Positions 7,920 to 15,444 of a DNA stretch of 33,428 nt are shown here, piece after piece. The position numbers and the translations under genes were made by a program. Below the pieces are notes generated by a model. The model made no database searches and was not told where the DNA came from. It was given only the letters and a program-made list of their open reading frames with translations. Origin of the DNA: Clostridiales bacterium (GTDB lineage Bacteria; Bacillota; Clostridia; Lachnospirales; Lachnospiraceae); assembly GCA_021201535.1 (NCBI GenBank), contig JAJQEU010000032.1:1-33428 (forward strand), given 5' to 3'. Positions within the stretch are counted from its first letter, which is position 1. Each line of letters starts with the position of its first letter.

Positions 7920-10550
7920 ATGGCAAACAAATGGGTTTACTTATTTAGTGAGGGCAATGCGAATATGCGCGAGCTGCTCGGCGGCAAGGGCGCGAATCTG
8001 GCTGAGATGACGTCGCTCGGTCTCCCGGTTCCCCAGGGCTTTACGATCACGACAGAGGCCTGCACGCAGTATTATGAGGACGGGCGCGAGATCAACGATG
8101 AGATCCAGGGACAGATTAACGAGCATATCGGCAAGATGGAAGAGATCACCGGTAAAAAGTTCGGCGACGCAGAGAACCCGCTGCTGGTATCTGTGCGTTC
8201 CGGCGCGAGAGCTTCCATGCCGGGCATGATGGATACCATCTTAAATCTCGGACTGAATGAGACCGTTGTCAATGTTCTGGCGGAGAAGTCCGGCAACCCG
8301 CGCTGGGCCTGGGACTGCTATCGCAGATTTATCCAGATGTATTCCGACGTTGTGATGGAGGTCGGCAAGAAATATTTCGAAGAACTCATCGACGAGATGA
8401 AAAAGGAAAAGGGCGTTATATATGATGTAGATCTGACCGCGGACGATCTGAAGAATCTGGCGGGACAGTTCAAGGAAGAGTATAAGACCGTGCTGGGAGA
8501 GGATTTCCCGGACGACCCGAAGGAGCAGCTGATGGGAGCGGTGAAGGCCGTTTTCCGCTCCTGGGACAACCCCCGCGCGAATGTATACCGCCGCGATAAC
8601 GATATCCCGTATTCCTGGGGGACGGCGGTCAACGTACAGAGCATGGCGTTCGGAAATATGGGCGACGACTGCGGTACCGGCGTTGCGTTTACCCGCGACC
8701 CTGCTACCGGTGAGAAGAAGCTGATGGGCGAGTTCCTGATCAATGCTCAGGGCGAGGATGTGGTTGCCGGTGTGCGCACGCCGATGCCGATCGCGAAGAT
8801 GGAAGAGGAGTTCCCGGAGGCTTACGCAGAGTTTGTGGAGGTCTGCAAGACTCTGGAGGATCACTACAGAGATATGCAGGATATGGAGTTTACCGTTGAG
8901 AACCGGAAGCTCTACATGCTGCAGACACGTAATGGTAAGAGAACTGCATTTGCCGCGCTGAAGATCGCCTGCGATCTGGTCGACGAGGGCATGAGGACAG
9001 AGGAAGAGGCGGTTGCCATGGTAGATCCCCGGAACCTTGACGCCCTGCTCCATCCGACTTTTGACGCTGCGGCTCTGAAAGCGGCCGAGCCGATCGGAAA
9101 AGCGCTCGGCGCTGCTCCCGGCGCAGCCTGCGGCAAGATCGTGTTTACGGCCGACGACGCGGTAGAGTGGGCCGGAAGAGGTGAGAAGGTCGTTCTTGTC
9201 CGTCTGGAGACTTCTCCGGAGGACATCACAGGTATGAAGGCTTCCCAGGGTATCCTGACCGTTCGCGGCGGCATGACCTCTCACGCGGCAGTGGTTGCCC
9301 GCGGTATGGGCGCGTGCTGTGTATCCGGCTGCGGCGATATTATTATGGATGAGGAAAATAAACGGTTTACACTCGGCGGAAAAGAGTACTGCGAGGGTGA
9401 TATCATCTCCTTCGACGGTTCCACCGGCTGTATTTACGACGGAGCGATTCCTACCGTTGAGGCGAAGATCGCGGGTGAGTTCGGCCGGATTATGTCGTGG
9501 GCGGATAAGTTCCGCACGATGAAGGTTCGCACGAATGCGGACACGCCGGCGGATGCGAAGAAGGCCCGTGAGCTTGGTGCGGAGGGCATCGGACTTTGCC
9601 GTACCGAGCATATGTTCTTCGAGGGCGACCGGATTGACGCGTTCCGTGAGATGATCTGTGCGGATACGCTCGAGGAGAGAGAGGCTGCGCTTGAAAAGAT
9701 TCTTCCCTATCAGCAGGGCGACTTTGAACAGCTGTACGAGGCGATGGAGGGCGACCCGGTCACCATCCGTTTTCTGGATCCGCCGCTTCATGAGTTCGTT
9801 CCCCAGGAGGAGGAAGACATTGAGAAGCTGGCCGAGGCACAGGGCAAGTCCGTTGAGGATATCAAGGCTCTGATCGAGGGTCTGAAAGAGTTTAACCCGA
9901 TGATGGGACACCGCGGCTGCCGTCTGGCTGTCACCTACCCGGAGATTGCCAGGATGCAGACGAAGGCGGTGATCCGCGCGGCGATCAAAGTACACAACGA
10001 CCATCCGGAGTGGAAGATGGTTCCTGAGATCATGATTCCGCTAGTCGGCGATATCAAAGAGCTGAAATACGTAAAGAAGTTCGTTGTTGAGACTGCGGAC
10101 GCGGAGATCGCGGCGGCAGGATCTGATCTGAAATATGAGGTCGGCACGATGATCGAGATTCCGCGCGCGGCGCTCACTGCGGATGAGATTGCGACGGAGG
10201 CTGAGTTCTTCTGCTTCGGAACGAACGACCTCACACAGATGACCTACGGTTTCTCGCGTGACGACTCCGGCAAGTTCCTGGATGCCTACTATGACGCGAA
10301 GATCCTGGAGAATGATCCGTTCGCGAAGCTGGATCAGACCGGCGTCGGCAAGCTGATGGAGATGGCGATCGAGCTGGGTAAACCGGTTCGCCCTGAGCTG
10401 CACTGCGGTATCTGCGGTGAGCACGGCGGAGATCCCTCTTCCGTAGAGTTCTGCCATAAGATCGGGCTGGACTATGTGAGCTGCAGCCCGTTCCGGGTAC
10501 CGATCGCGCGGCTGGCGGCGGCGCAGGCGGCGATCAGCACGGCACGTTGA
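7920..10550 (+). CDS. ppdK: Pyruvate, phosphate dikinase
   Basis: PPDK reversibly converts PEP, AMP and PPi to pyruvate, ATP and phosphate, and in anaerobic Clostridia serves glycolysis in place of, or beside, pyruvate kinase. The 876-residue length matches the bacterial enzyme (about 874). The N-terminal ATP-grasp domain begins GGKGANLAEMTSLGLPVPQG. The phosphohistidine loop GGMTSHAAVVARGMG carries His455, the same number as in the well-studied Clostridium symbiosum enzyme. The C-terminal TIM barrel carries the catalytic cysteine in ELHCGICGEHGG (Cys832 here). AGGAGG lies 7 nt before the ATG. It is a single-gene unit, with its own promoter and structured leader upstream and a hairpin terminator downstream. 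Codon use is strongly biased, as expected for a highly expressed gene. Confidence 0.98.
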   Translation: MANKWVYLFSEGNANMRELLGGKGANLAEMTSLGLPVPQGFTITTEACTQYYEDGREINDEIQGQINEHIGKMEEITGKKFGDAENPLLVSVRSGARASMPGMMDTILNLGLNETVVNVLAEKSGNPRWAWDCYRRFIQMYSDVVMEVGKKYFEELIDEMKKEKGVIYDVDLTADDLKNLAGQFKEEYKTVLGEDFPDDPKEQLMGAVKAVFRSWDNPRANVYRRDNDIPYSWGTAVNVQSMAFGNMGDDCGTGVAFTRDPATGEKKLMGEFLINAQGEDVVAGVRTPMPIAKMEEEFPEAYAEFVEVCKTLEDHYRDMQDMEFTVENRKLYMLQTRNGKRTAFAALKIACDLVDEGMRTEEEAVAMVDPRNLDALLHPTFDAAALKAAEPIGKALGAAPGAACGKIVFTADDAVEWAGRGEKVVLVRLETSPEDITGMKASQGILTVRGGMTSHAAVVARGMGACCVSGCGDIIMDEENKRFTLGGKEYCEGDIISFDGSTGCIYDGAIPTVEAKIAGEFGRIMSWADKFRTMKVRTNADTPADAKKARELGAEGIGLCRTEHMFFEGDRIDAFREMICADTLEEREAALEKILPYQQGDFEQLYEAMEGDPVTIRFLDPPLHEFVPQEEEDIEKLAEAQGKSVEDIKALIEGLKEFNPMMGHRGCRLAVTYPEIARMQTKAVIRAAIKVHNDHPEWKMVPEIMIPLVGDIKELKYVKKFVVETADAEIAAAGSDLKYEVGTMIEIPRAALTADEIATEAEFFCFGTNDLTQMTYGFSRDDSGKFLDAYYDAKILENDPFAKLDQTGVGKLMEMAIELGKPVRPELHCGICGEHGGDPSSVEFCHKIGLDYVSCSPFRVPIARLAAAQAAISTAR

Positions 10551-10579
10551 TCTGAGAATATGACAATACCGATGATAGC

Positions 10580-10615
10580 ACCGGCAAGTCCAAAAGGGTT
10601 TGCCGGTTATCTTTA
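10580..10615 (+). terminator. Hairpin terminator after ppdK
   Basis: ACCGGCAA (10580-10587) pairs perfectly with TTGCCGGT (10600-10607) around a 12-nt loop. The tail TATCTTTAT is only moderately T-rich, so termination may be partial. The position, just after ppdK and before a new promoter, supports the call. Confidence 0.6.
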
Positions 10616-10635
10616 TGACAAATCAGAAAATATTT

Positions 10636-10667
10636 TTGTTTATTTTTTAACAACTTTGTTGTATAAT
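10636..10667 (+). promoter_or_regulatory. Probable promoter of the crotonase gene
   Basis: A perfect -10 TATAAT lies at 10662-10667 in an AT-rich stretch. The best -35 candidates, TTGTTT (10636-10641, spacing 20) and TTTATT (10639-10644, spacing 17), are weak. The ribosome binding site of the gene follows about 40 nt downstream. Confidence 0.5.
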
Positions 10668-10717
10668 AAGTCTGATAATTTTTCAGATGGTATTTATAAT
10701 CAGCAGGAGGTAAGAAG

Positions 10718-11497
10718 ATGAATAACTTATTACTGGAGACAGAAGGATCGGTTGCCGTACTTACGATCAACAGACCGAAGGCATTGAATGCGCTGAACAG
10801 CGAGACACTCACGGAATTGAATCAGGTTCTGGGCGAGATCGAGGCGAACGATGAGATTAAAGTTGTGATTCTGACCGGATCCGGCGAGAAGTCTTTTGTG
10901 GCGGGAGCCGATATTTCTGAGATGGTGAATTTCAGCGGAGCAGAGGGACGTGCGTTCGGTATGCGCGCATCTGAGCCGTTCTTCAAACTGCAGAATATGC
11001 GTCAGGTTACCATCGCGGCGGTGAACGGATTTGCGCTGGGCGGCGGCTGCGAGATCTGTATGGCGTGTGATATCCGCATCGCATCAGAAAATGCCCTGTT
11101 CGGACAGCCGGAGACAGGCCTCGGCATTATTCCCGGTTTTGGCGGCACACAGAGACTTGCCCGTCTGGTCGGCATGGGCCGCGCGAAGGAGATGATCTTT
11201 GCCTGCACGAATATTGATGCACAGGAAGCTTATCGCATCGGTCTGGTGAATAAGGTTGTTCCGCAGGAGGAACTGATGGCGACTGCGAAGAAGATGGCGG
11301 GGAAGATCGCCCGCAATGCCAGTTATGCGGTATCTCTTGCGAAGGCTGCGATCAACAACGGCTATGACATGGATATTAAAAACGCGGTTGAGTACGAGGC
11401 GAATCTGTTTGGCCTGACCTGCTCTACCCATGACAAGACGGAGGGTATGACCGCTTTTCTTGAGAAGCGCAAGGAAAAGAACTTTACTGATTTCTGA
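10718..11497 (+). CDS. crt: Enoyl-CoA hydratase / 3-hydroxybutyryl-CoA dehydratase (crotonase)
   Basis: Crotonases hydrate enoyl-CoA or, in clostridial butyrate synthesis, dehydrate 3-hydroxybutyryl-CoA to crotonyl-CoA. The 259-residue protein has the family's oxyanion-hole segments (SFVAGADISEM, NGFALGGGCEI) and both catalytic glutamates: Glu112 in GGGCE and Glu132 in QPETGLGIIPGFGGTQRL. This pair marks true hydratases, as opposed to relatives with other chemistry. AGGAGG precedes the ATG. The gene stands apart from bcd, etfAB, hbd and thl, which usually accompany crt in butyrate producers, so its substrate is less certain. The symbol crt is a best guess from overall similarity to clostridial crotonases. 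proC follows 66 nt downstream and may be co-transcribed. Confidence 0.88.
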   Translation: MNNLLLETEGSVAVLTINRPKALNALNSETLTELNQVLGEIEANDEIKVVILTGSGEKSFVAGADISEMVNFSGAEGRAFGMRASEPFFKLQNMRQVTIAAVNGFALGGGCEICMACDIRIASENALFGQPETGLGIIPGFGGTQRLARLVGMGRAKEMIFACTNIDAQEAYRIGLVNKVVPQEELMATAKKMAGKIARNASYAVSLAKAAINNGYDMDIKNAVEYEANLFGLTCSTHDKTEGMTAFLEKRKEKNFTDF

Positions 11498-11563
11498 TGA
11501 TGATATGAGCGCCGACGCGATCTTTTGAACCCGTTGCATTTAGAAAACAGGAGGATGTGCAGA

Positions 11564-12373
11564 ATGACAGATAAAATTATCGGATTTATCGGGGGAGGCA
11601 ATATGGCGTCCGCCATCATCGGAGGACTCATTTCCTCCGGGGCCGCAGACAGCGACCATATTATCGCTTCGGACAAAAGTGAGGCTTCCGTACAGAGATT
11701 GAAGGAGACGTTTGGAATACAGGCTTCCACGGAAAATCTGGAGATCAGTTCCAATGCCGACATCCTTTTTCTGGCGGTCAAGCCCAATATGTTTGACGTG
11801 GTACTGCCGGAGATCCGGGATTTCCTGAAAGAGAACACGGTTGTTGTCTCGATTGCGGCCGGTCAGACGATCGAAAAGATATCAAAGGGCTTTGGCAGAC
11901 CGGTGAAGCTGATCCGCACGATGCCGAACACGCCGGCTCTGGTCGGCGCTTCCATGAGCGCTCTGTGCAGGAATGAGCTGGTGACGGACGAGGAACTGGC
12001 TGAGGTTCAGGCGCTGTTTAACACCTTTGGTGAGTCTGAGGTGATCCCGGAAAAGCTGATGGACGCCGTGGTGGGCGTGAGCGGTTCTTCTCCCGCATAT
12101 GTTTACATGTTTATCGAGGCGATGGCGGATGCGGCTGTCGCGGACGGAATGCCCCGCGCACAGGCCTGTAAGTTTGCCGCGCAGTCCGTGCTCGGTTCCG
12201 CCAAGATGGTTCTGGATACGGGAAAACACCCGGGTGAACTGAAGGATATGGTTTGTTCGCCGGGCGGCACGACGATCGAGGCGGTTGCGGTGCTGGAAAA
12301 GGCAGGACTTCGCAGCGCCGTGATTGAAGGACAGAGAGCCTGCGTGAAGAAATCGATCGAGATGAGCCGGTAG
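11564..12373 (+). CDS. proC: Pyrroline-5-carboxylate reductase
   Basis: ProC reduces 1-pyrroline-5-carboxylate to proline with NAD(P)H, the last step of proline synthesis, in the cytosol. The 269-residue protein starts with the Rossmann motif IGFIGGGNMASAIIGG, continues with VKPNMF and RTMPNTPALVGASM, and has the C-terminal family signature around GSSPAYVYMFIEAMADAAVADGM and CSPGGTTIEAV. The length is normal. ATG at 11564 is chosen because AGGAGG (11549-11554) is 9 nt upstream and the protein then begins one residue block before the nucleotide-binding loop; ATG codons at 11525 and 11555 lie upstream of or within the ribosome binding site. proA and proB are not adjacent. Confidence 0.95.
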   Translation: MTDKIIGFIGGGNMASAIIGGLISSGAADSDHIIASDKSEASVQRLKETFGIQASTENLEISSNADILFLAVKPNMFDVVLPEIRDFLKENTVVVSIAAGQTIEKISKGFGRPVKLIRTMPNTPALVGASMSALCRNELVTDEELAEVQALFNTFGESEVIPEKLMDAVVGVSGSSPAYVYMFIEAMADAAVADGMPRAQACKFAAQSVLGSAKMVLDTGKHPGELKDMVCSPGGTTIEAVAVLEKAGLRSAVIEGQRACVKKSIEMSR

Positions 12374-12419
12374 ACAGTTATGTTATCCGCACAGGTATCC
12401 GCAGCAGGCTGTTATGATG

Positions 12420-12498
12420 ATCCGGCAGAGCAGATTCGGCAGATAATCCTGCAGAGTAGATCGGGCAGATGATTCTGCGGAATCAATTCGGCTGTTGG
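12420..12498 (+). repeat. Degenerate 26-nt tandem repeat after proC
   Basis: The 336 nt between proC and marR begin with about three diverged copies of a 26-nt unit, each built from two 12-14-nt halves resembling ATTCGGCAGAT. Copies lie at 12420-12445, 12446-12471 (about five differences) and 12472-12498 (more diverged). The remainder of the gap is AT-rich and holds the probable marR promoter; no open frame of note is present. No terminator is obvious after proC. Confidence 0.65.
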
Positions 12499-12547
12499 TT
12501 CGGTAGAATTGCTGATTGTGAAAATTTTCTCAATATTTTAGGGAAAA

Positions 12548-12575
12548 TTTACAGGAAGTACATAGAAAATATATA
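12548..12575 (+). promoter_or_regulatory. Possible promoter of the MarR-type gene
   Basis: TTTACA (12548-12553) and TATATA (12570-12575) are 16 nt apart in a very AT-rich stretch. The palindrome GAAAATTTTC lies about 25 nt upstream and could be an operator, since MarR proteins commonly bind palindromes at their own promoters. The operator idea is inference. Confidence 0.4.
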
Positions 12576-12709
12576 TTTTTGTGATAACCTTTATATATCT
12601 TTTAACGAACATCCGCGTGGAACGGGCTGATTTTCCGGACTGAATGATCTGGATTACAGTTCTTTCCATGCGGTATGTTGCATAGTTATGATAGAAGGAG
12701 GTGTTTACT

Positions 12710-13219
12710 ATGTCAGAAAAAAAAGAAAAAGATATGCTGGATCTGGGGGATCGGATCATTAAAATCCGTTATTCGATGGATGCGGATCATCTGAGTCTTG
12801 TCTTCAGGGACATATCTATGGCGGATTACATGATCCTTGCGAAGCTCGGACACCGCATGGGATTCAATAACCCTGAGACCAGAGTGTATCTGAGTGAGAT
12901 CAGCAAAGAACTGGACCGTCCGATCAACAGGATTTCACAGATGGTGCAGAATCTGCAGGATAAGGGCTATGTTTACTGGGAACATGATCAGGAGCAGCGC
13001 AAGGGTACCTACATTTATATTTCCGAGACTGGCAGGGAGGCCATGATCCGCCAGCAGGAGATCCTGCGGAAGTATTATGGGAATGTCGTAGAGCGGCTCG
13101 GGCAGGAGACAGTTGTACAGATACTTGATATGATGTTACAGCTGGAGACAGTGATGGAGGAGGAAGCGAAAAAGCTTTCAGAGGATGACGAGTGTGCCGC
13201 GGAAGCGCGGACCGCATGA
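12710..13219 (+). CDS. MarR-family winged-helix transcriptional regulator
   Basis: This 169-residue protein has the MarR layout: an N-terminal helix, a winged helix-turn-helix (VYLSEISKELDRPINRISQM, then LQDKGYVYWEHDQEQRKGTYIYISETGREAM) with the typical basic wing, and a C-terminal dimerisation helix rich in Glu. The ligand and targets cannot be read from sequence. ATG at 12710 is preferred: GAAGGAGG at 12694-12701 gives 8 nt spacing, while the in-frame GTG at 12701 is part of that ribosome binding site. It is monocistronic and convergent with pncB. Nothing next to it looks like a drug pump or an obvious regulon member, so it may act on itself or at a distance. Confidence 0.85.
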   Translation: MSEKKEKDMLDLGDRIIKIRYSMDADHLSLVFRDISMADYMILAKLGHRMGFNNPETRVYLSEISKELDRPINRISQMVQNLQDKGYVYWEHDQEQRKGTYIYISETGREAMIRQQEILRKYYGNVVERLGQETVVQILDMMLQLETVMEEEAKKLSEDDECAAEARTA

Positions 13220-13264
13220 TCGGAGGACATGTTTTTCAGACCGGATTGAGACGACGATGATTTT

Positions 13265-13340
13265 GCCATGTGCAAAAACAAAATCTTCGCGGATGTACAG
13301 ACACGGAGAAGATTTCGTTTTTGTTCATGGCAATTTTTGA
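13265..13340. terminator. Long bidirectional terminator between marR and pncB
   Basis: A 24-nt arm beginning GCCATGTGC (13265-13288) pairs with 13308-13331, ending TTCATGGC, with three mismatched positions and a 19-nt loop. The arms are A-rich on the left and T-rich on the right, so the hairpin can terminate transcription from both sides. It sits between two converging genes, as expected. Confidence 0.75.
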
Positions 13341-13395
13341 TTTCAGGAAAAATGGTACTTTTTCAGATGCTGTGTCCGTCTTTCCTTCAGGAGAA

Positions 13396-14859
13396 TCAGG
13401 AATGATATTTTGCAGCGCTCAGTTCATTTAATACCTTCTGTTTCATATGGTAAAGTCTGTCTGACAGATCCACATACACCTTTGCGGGATTGATAAAACG
13501 CATATTTTCATCCCACAGGGTTGCTTTCTCCCGGGTACAGTATTCCCGGATTTCCAGGACCGTGGGGGAGGTATAAACACATTTCCCCTCGTCAAAAACG
13601 GGAACGAGCAGCTTGCGCATGGTATAGGTGCCGCCGATGATCCGTGTACGTTTCCAGGTCTCGCTGGGGTCGAACAGAATCATGTCCTGTGACTCGTCGA
13701 AGGTCTCTTCCGCCAGACAGATCAGGTCTGCGCGGATTTTCCCGGTCTGTTTGTCATAGATGCGGTAAATCTCCTTGTCGCCGGGGTTGGTGACTTTCTC
13801 TGTGTTCTCGGAAAGCTTAATCTTCGGGACAAATTGTCCGTTCTCGTCCTGAATGGCGGCGAGCTTGTACACGCCGCCGAAGGCCGGCCAGTCTTTGGAT
13901 GTGATCAGGCTGGTGCCGACGCCCCAGGAGGTGATTCTGGCGCCCTGGATTTTCAGGTTCTCGATCAGGTATTCGTCCAGGTCGTTGGAGGCAGAGATGA
14001 CAGCGTCCGGAAAACCGGCTTCATCCAGCATCCGGCGTGCCTTCTTTGACAGATAGGCAAGGTCACCGCTGTCCATGCGTATACCGTAGTTTTGCAGGAT
14101 CATGCCGGAATCCCGCATCTCCTGAAAGACGCGGATGGCATTCGGCAGGCCGGATTTCAGTGTATCATAGGTGTCGACGAGCAGCGTGCAGGCGTTGGGA
14201 TAGAACTCTGCGTAGGTCTTAAACGCGGTGTACTCGTCGGGAAAACTCATGATCCAGCTGTGCGCGTGCGTGCCCAGCACGGGGATGTTGAAGGTCTGCC
14301 CGGCGAGGACATTGGATGTACCTTTGCAGCCGCCGATCACGGCCGCGCGTGCGCCGAGAATGCCGGAATCGGGACCCTGCGCGCGCCGGAGACCGAATTC
14401 CATCACGCCGTCGCCCTTGGCTGCATAACAGACTCTGGCGGCCTTGGTAGCAATCAGGCTCTGGTGGTTGATCATGTTTAAGATGGCTGTCTCGACCAGC
14501 TGTGCTTCCATGATGGGGGCGACGACCTTCAGCAGAGGTTCTCTGGGAAAAACAACCGTTCCCTCCGGGATCGCATAAATGCTGCCGGAAAAGCGGAAAG
14601 TGCTGAGATATTTTAAGAAGTCTTCGTCAAACAGGTGAAGACTTTCCAGATACCGGATGTCGTCTGTGGTAAACTGAAGATTTTTGATGTATTCGATCAC
14701 CTGGTCGAGTCCGCAGGCGATGGCGTATCCGCTGCCCGAGGGGTTCATGCGGTAGAAGGCATCAAAGATGACAATGTCTTTTTTGCCGGTCCTGAAATAG
14801 CCCTGCATCATGGTGATCTCATATAAGTCCGTGAGTAGTGTCAGATTTTGTGATCTCAT
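13396..14859 (-). CDS. pncB: Nicotinate phosphoribosyltransferase
   Basis: PncB joins nicotinate and PRPP to nicotinate mononucleotide, usually with ATP hydrolysis, in the salvage route to NAD. The 487-residue protein has the Firmicute-type start NLTLLTDLYEITMMQGYF, the signature FGLRRAQGPDSG followed by ARAAVIGGCKGTSNV, the phosphoribosyl-binding region RMDSGDLAYLSKKARRML, and SWGVGTSLITSKDWPAFGGVYKL. Length is normal for this family. The ATG at 14857-14859 fits the conserved N-terminus, and no better in-frame start exists upstream. The Shine-Dalgarno sequence is unusually far away (29 nt) with a hairpin in between; see the separate entry. The gene is alone on the minus strand, with its own promoter. 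Confidence 0.95.
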   Translation of the reverse strand: MRSQNLTLLTDLYEITMMQGYFRTGKKDIVIFDAFYRMNPSGSGYAIACGLDQVIEYIKNLQFTTDDIRYLESLHLFDEDFLKYLSTFRFSGSIYAIPEGTVVFPREPLLKVVAPIMEAQLVETAILNMINHQSLIATKAARVCYAAKGDGVMEFGLRRAQGPDSGILGARAAVIGGCKGTSNVLAGQTFNIPVLGTHAHSWIMSFPDEYTAFKTYAEFYPNACTLLVDTYDTLKSGLPNAIRVFQEMRDSGMILQNYGIRMDSGDLAYLSKKARRMLDEAGFPDAVISASNDLDEYLIENLKIQGARITSWGVGTSLITSKDWPAFGGVYKLAAIQDENGQFVPKIKLSENTEKVTNPGDKEIYRIYDKQTGKIRADLICLAEETFDESQDMILFDPSETWKRTRIIGGTYTMRKLLVPVFDEGKCVYTSPTVLEIREYCTREKATLWDENMRFINPAKVYVDLSDRLYHMKQKVLNELSAAKYHS

Positions 14860-14868
14860 ATGTCTTAT

Positions 14869-14894
14869 GAGCCGGCGTCGCCGGTTCTCTCCTT
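14869..14894 (-). promoter_or_regulatory. Hairpin between Shine-Dalgarno and start codon of pncB
   Basis: On the minus strand AAGGAG (14889-14894) is 29 nt from the ATG. Between them, CCGGC and GCCGG (14872-14884) form a 5-bp stem with a GAC loop, extendable by GAG (14887-14889) with CTC (14869-14871) across a two-nucleotide bulge. When folded, the remaining AAGGA is joined to the start through the 9 nt at 14860-14868, which is an ideal spacing. No other Shine-Dalgarno is present. Confidence 0.55.
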
Positions 14895-14910
14895 GTACTT
14901 GATTTTATAC

Positions 14911-14939
14911 ATTATACTCCCTTTTTACAAATGCGTAAA
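14911..14939 (-). promoter_or_regulatory. Promoter of pncB
   Basis: Read on the minus strand, TTTACG (14934-14939) and a perfect TATAAT (14911-14916) are separated by 17 nt. Transcription would start near 14904, about 45 nt before the pncB start codon and just before the Shine-Dalgarno hairpin region. Confidence 0.7.
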
Positions 14940-14964
14940 GAAAATCTCTTTATATTCTGCTCGA

Positions 14965-15012
14965 TTATTATCCCGGGTTCAAAAGAAGTTATTATCCCGG
15001 GTTCAAAAGAAG
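14965..15012 (+). repeat. Perfect tandem duplication of a 24-mer upstream of ileS
   Basis: Positions 14965-14988 and 14989-15012 are identical 24-nt units, each reading TTATTATCCCGGG and ending AAAAGAAG, with the palindrome CCCGGG inside. They end 3 nt before the -35 box of the ileS promoter. Either a recent duplication or a doubled protein-binding site is possible. Confidence 0.9.
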
Positions 15013-15015
15013 TGA

Positions 15016-15044
15016 TTGACAATTATTTATTCAACATTTATAAT
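15016..15044 (+). promoter_or_regulatory. Consensus promoter of the ileS leader
   Basis: TTGACA (15016-15021) and TATAAT (15039-15044) are both perfect and separated by 17 nt, a full sigma-A consensus. The transcript would start near 15051, immediately before the T-box leader. Confidence 0.88.
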
Positions 15045-15059
15045 TCATTTGTTTAGTAG

Positions 15060-15378
15060 AAACAAAGGCAATGACGAAGACAGTAGACTGGAAGAGAACG
15101 TTTGCAGCGAGCCGGGTTGGTGTGAGCCGGTACCAGTACCTCCGGTTGAATATCCCTTCCGAGCTGCAGCTTCCAAATGTATATACATCCGGCGGTATAT
15201 GGATCCGGGCCGGAATTGGATTTATCATTCGAATCCGTGATGTACAGAGTAGAGGCTGACGGGTGTTCCCCCGTTACAGGGAAAGGTATCCGGCGACGGC
15301 AAAGGAGCCGTGTACTTCGAACAGGTGGTATAGTGAAAGCGCACGCTCTCATCCTTTTCGGATGAGAGCTTTTTAGCG
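15060..15378 (+). promoter_or_regulatory. T-box leader specific for tRNA-Ile
   Basis: The leader of ileS has T-box features in order: a Stem I with AGTA (about 15082), the distal GAGCCGG...GGTGTGAGCC motifs (15109-15129), a specifier loop GAATATC in which ATC at 15152-15154 is the Ile codon, then the T-box core AGGTGGTA (15323-15330) and a terminator. The TGGT of the core would pair with a tRNA 3' end having A at the discriminator position, as in tRNA-Ile. The core differs from the usual AGGGTGGNACCGCG in several positions. Uncharged tRNA-Ile should favour the antiterminator and so ileS-glgP transcription. The promoter is just upstream. Confidence 0.88.
15345..15374 (+). terminator. Regulated terminator of the ileS T-box
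   Basis: GCTCTCATCC (15345-15354) pairs perfectly with GGATGAGAGC (15360-15369) around TTTTC and is followed by TTTTT. It is the expression platform of the T-box leader, 70 nt before the ileS start. Confidence 0.9.
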
Positions 15379-15444
15379 AAGCCCGGAGACCGAAAAACAC
15401 GAAGTGTTCTGAGGATGCACTGCGAGCAAAGAAAGGAACAGAAT

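Noticed and set aside
8241-10004. Very long minus-strand open frame opposite ppdK (587 codons)
   Set aside because: It lies wholly inside ppdK. Biased, GC-rich codon use opens the opposite strand; similar long shadows occur opposite ileS and glgP. No domain is recognisable.
10560-10812. Minus-strand reading frame opposite the crotonase start
   Set aside because: It covers the terminator and the strong ribosome binding site of the crotonase gene and has no family resemblance; a shadow frame.
15016-15259. Short plus-strand frames within the ileS leader
   Set aside because: They fall inside the T-box Stem I and promoter; RNA structure explains the sequence.
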